The translations under genes and the position numbers were made by a program. A stretch of 64,000 nucleotides of DNA from CBDCNP01 sp965222425 (lineage in GTDB: Bacteria; Acidobacteriota; Vicinamibacteria; Marinacidobacterales; DATDRI01). Of this stretch, positions 61,784-64,000 are shown piece by piece; positions within the stretch are counted from its first letter, which is position 1; each line of letters starts with the position of its first letter. Location of the stretch: assembly GCA_965222425.1 (NCBI GenBank), contig CBDCTW010000022.1:992001-1056000 (forward strand), read 5' to 3'. The notes under the pieces are model-generated. The model saw only the letters and a list, made by a program, of their open reading frames with translations, made no database searches and had not been told where the DNA came from.

Positions 61784-64000
61784 TTATTGAGTTCCTGGTT
61801 CTGACCGGGTTGGGCCCGAACCCAGGTGACGTATGAAGTGCTGATCGATCTTCCTGAGTACGTGAGTCGCGAGATAATCCTTGGCACGTGCGTTATGTAC
61901 CGAGTTCGGAAGGGGAACGATCTCGAAATCCTTTCCCAACAGCATGAGTTTCTCCGCTAAATGCATCGAGTCCCGGAACAAGCAGATGGTGTCTTGCATT
62001 CCGTGGATGATCATGAGCGGGTCCTGCAGGTTCTCCGCATACCGGAAGGCCGAGCCCTTGCGGTAGAGGTCAGGCCGCGCGTTGGGGTGAAAGAACAGAT
62101 CCACTTCCCCGGTCGTGGCATGCCAAACGTTGGTGGCGGGGGCGCCGGCCACACTCGCCTGGTAGACACCCGGCTTCTTGAAGACCGACATCGCAGCGAG
62201 AAGGCCCCCGTAGCTCCATCCCCAAATGCCGACGCGATCGGGATCCACGTAGGGGAGCGTCTCCAAGTACTCGACGCCACTGTGCAGATCTTCGATGTCG
62301 ATCTCGCCTACGTTCTCGACAAACTGACTCCGGAACTCGCGGCCGTAGCCGACGCTTCCTCGAATATCGACGAGCAGAACGAGATAACCACGCTCGAGCG
62401 CCAGGTACTGCTGGAACGTGTCGAACGAGGTAGACCATCGATCGCGAACGGTGTTCGAGTACACCGGTCCGAGAACCGCGGCGTGTCGCTTCGACCGATC
62501 GAGATTCGGCGGCTCGAGAAGTCGCCCATGGAGCATGGCGCCATCGGCGCGGCTCTTGAACGTCACGTAACGAGGCTCGACCCACGAATACTTCGCGAAT
62601 TCCTCGGGTGGGGAGTGAGTGACGCGCCGCTCCGAGCCGTCTCGACCTGCTAGGGCTGACACGATATAGAGCTCGGTGGGACTCACCGCGCTCGATCGAA
62701 GCGTGGCCACTCGCTTTCCGTCCGGTGAAACGAACGGTAGGTGTGAACCTGAAAGCGTCGTGACTTGCGTGACCGAGCCGCCAGCTTCAGACATTCGATA
62801 GACCGGTCGTTCGTACGGGCTCTTCTTGCTGGCGATGAAGAAAACCTCCCTCGTCTTGGACGACACAGTCAGACTCGCCCCCTCGGACGCGACCCCCGTC
62901 ACGCTCCAATCACCGCTGGTAAGCTTCTTGGCCCGGCCCCCGGCGAGGGGCATCGAATACAGACGAAACCAACCGTCGATATCCGAAATAAGGACGACCG
63001 CGTCCCCGTCCGAGCGCCAGACCGAAGTCCAAAGAGAAGACGCCGACGTCGTGTTGCCGCCCTTCGCCTTGTGGTCGTGCCGGAGCTCCCGTACCGAACC
63101 TTCCTCCGCATCGACGATATAGATCCACCGATCCTCGCCTTCCTCGGAGAACTGATCGACGAGCAGACGAGAGCCCTCAGGGGAAAAGCCGAAGCTCCCG
63201 AACCGTCGATCGGTTGGATCCGGAAGGTCGACCGTTCGGGTCCGACCGCTCGCAAGGGAGTAAATCACCATCGTGCGAACGAGATCGTTCTCACCCGGGA
63301 GATCGCGGCGAAGGATCTCGATGTGAGTCTCCTCGCCGAGGTAGTCGGGGAAGAGCATCTTTCGCACGTTTCGTCGATCTTCGTAACGAAGGGCGATGTG
63401 GCGGCTATCGGGCGACCATCGATAGGCCATGAAGGCAGAGTCGGGGGCGTAGAAGGATGCTCCAGGGAGATGACCGAGCGGCGGCACTCCGACGTCGGTC
63501 GCCTTCACCAATTCTCGCGTCTTCTGATGCCACAGATAGAGGTCACCGCCCTGCAGAAACGACAGGAAACTTCCATCCGGGGAAAAGGCGAGCGCGTGGC
63601 GTCCACCGGCTTCGCGGGTGAGCCGTTTGACCTCACCCCCATCGGCGCCCACACGGAACAAATGCCCGTCATAGGCGAAGACGAGCGCCTGGCCATCCGG
63701 CGTCCAAACGGCTTCCGAGACACCCCGGCGCGATCGCTCTGCGAACTCTTGTTGTAGCGCCTCGAGAGAGCCCGGTTCCGGACCCGGGCCGCCGAGGGCA
63801 TGCGACGTCTCGGCCATGTCGGTAATCCGTTGGAGCTCGCCCCCTGCCGCGGCGACGACCCAGGCGTCCCGAAAAGGCATGGCTTCGTCGTTCCAGAGGA
63901 ACGCGAGCTTAGAGCTATCGGGCGACCAAGCCGGCTTCGCAGGCGCCGTTCCGATCAGGCTGGGGAGGGCGGCTAGCCTTTGGACCGTGAGCTCCTGAGC
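61784..64000 (-). CDS. S9 prolyl oligopeptidase-like peptidase, 5' end outside window
   Basis: At least 738 residues; the frame is open to the right edge, where AQELTVQRL matches the mature N-terminus (AQELTIERI) of the paralog at 39135, so only the signal peptide is missing. The propeller has repeated WSPDS/FSPDG motifs. The hydrolase domain has GWSYGG (nucleophile Ser), HGMQDT (Asp) and NSVHN (His). Compared with the paralog it has an insertion of about 20 residues after the second propeller repeat (ETSHALGGPGPEPGS). It heads the leftward series of exported hydrolases. Confidence 0.9.
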   Translation of the reverse strand, partial: AQELTVQRLAALPSLIGTAPAKPAWSPDSSKLAFLWNDEAMPFRDAWVVAAAGGELQRITDMAETSHALGGPGPEPGSLEALQQEFAERSRRGVSEAVWTPDGQALVFAYDGHLFRVGADGGEVKRLTREAGGRHALAFSPDGSFLSFLQGGDLYLWHQKTRELVKATDVGVPPLGHLPGASFYAPDSAFMAYRWSPDSRHIALRYEDRRNVRKMLFPDYLGEETHIEILRRDLPGENDLVRTMVIYSLASGRTRTVDLPDPTDRRFGSFGFSPEGSRLLVDQFSEEGEDRWIYIVDAEEGSVRELRHDHKAKGGNTTSASSLWTSVWRSDGDAVVLISDIDGWFRLYSMPLAGGRAKKLTSGDWSVTGVASEGASLTVSSKTREVFFIASKKSPYERPVYRMSEAGGSVTQVTTLSGSHLPFVSPDGKRVATLRSSAVSPTELYIVSALAGRDGSERRVTHSPPEEFAKYSWVEPRYVTFKSRADGAMLHGRLLEPPNLDRSKRHAAVLGPVYSNTVRDRWSTSFDTFQQYLALERGYLVLLVDIRGSVGYGREFRSQFVENVGEIDIEDLHSGVEYLETLPYVDPDRVGIWGWSYGGLLAAMSVFKKPGVYQASVAGAPATNVWHATTGEVDLFFHPNARPDLYRKGSAFRYAENLQDPLMIIHGMQDTICLFRDSMHLAEKLMLLGKDFEIVPLPNSVHNARAKDYLATHVLRKIDQHFIRHLGSGPTRSEPGTQ

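Noticed and set aside
1..64000. CRISPR array
   Set aside because: No regularly spaced identical repeats with unique spacers. The 20/21-bp arrays at 15741 and 17804 are too short, degenerate and without spacers.
1..64000. tRNA or rRNA genes
   Set aside because: No cloverleaf with a T-arm consensus and no rRNA sequence recognised by eye; a covariance-model scan would be decisive.

Overview
The window is GC-rich bacterial chromosome with SD-led genes and frequent GTG/TTG starts. It carries many exported peptidases and amidohydrolases, an HNH-family relic, a PilY1-like protein and a complete Na+-pumping glutaconyl-CoA decarboxylase. There is no rRNA, tRNA or other taxonomic anchor. An uncultivated Acidobacteriota-, Myxococcota- or Desulfobacterota-like heterotroph fits, but this is inference. 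Roughly a third of the window is insertion sequences, relics or frameshifted genes, so the genome is either decaying and IS-expanded (as in host-associated bacteria) or contains assembly indels.

Layout. 0-7 kb: amidohydrolase, SDR, then a gcd operon (44-aa OadG-like gamma, beta, biotin carrier, glutaryl-CoA dehydrogenase, carboxyltransferase). The dehydrogenase has the Val-Glu pair expected of the non-decarboxylating type, so the operon should oxidise glutaryl-CoA to glutaconyl-CoA and couple its decarboxylation to Na+ export. 7-13 kb: sigma54-type promoter, PilY1-like protein, FmdB zinc ribbon, a lipoprotein, VapBC. 12.8-15.7 kb: bioB and a bioD-bioA fusion; biotin is needed by the gcd carrier. 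15.7-19.6 kb: relics (IS21-like end arrays, HNH gene, truncated livH), an M23-like lipoprotein and a broken cupin gene.

19.6-34.5 kb: an AbgB-like M20 gene split by an IS256-family element, an internally duplicated membrane protein, and an M20-hyuB-hyuA operon. hyuA was probably once divergent from a proline racemase/hydroxyproline epimerase plus symporter operon; a 3-kb block (DUF3604-type phosphoesterase plus headless sulfatase) now sits between 54-bp direct repeats in that promoter region. 34.9-41.3 kb: a frameshifted dppBCDF operon, two small inverted-repeat elements around a hyuA relic, and an S9 prolyl peptidase. These genes read together as uptake and breakdown of peptides, cyclic amides and (hydroxy)proline.

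41.4-54.5 kb: Nramp-related transporter, LLM oxidoreductase and MFS transporter, followed by an IS graveyard. It holds three distinct IS256-family elements (one type in three copies across the window), a fourth relic, a peptide-binding-protein gene hit twice, and a second MFS copy with only the last 12 residues of its LLM partner. 54.5-64 kb: a lipoprotein, then a leftward operon-like series: S9 peptidase, Tat-type amidohydrolase, amidohydrolase, M23 lipoprotein, amidohydrolase, a 64-aa protein and a reductive-dehalogenase-like 4Fe-4S protein.
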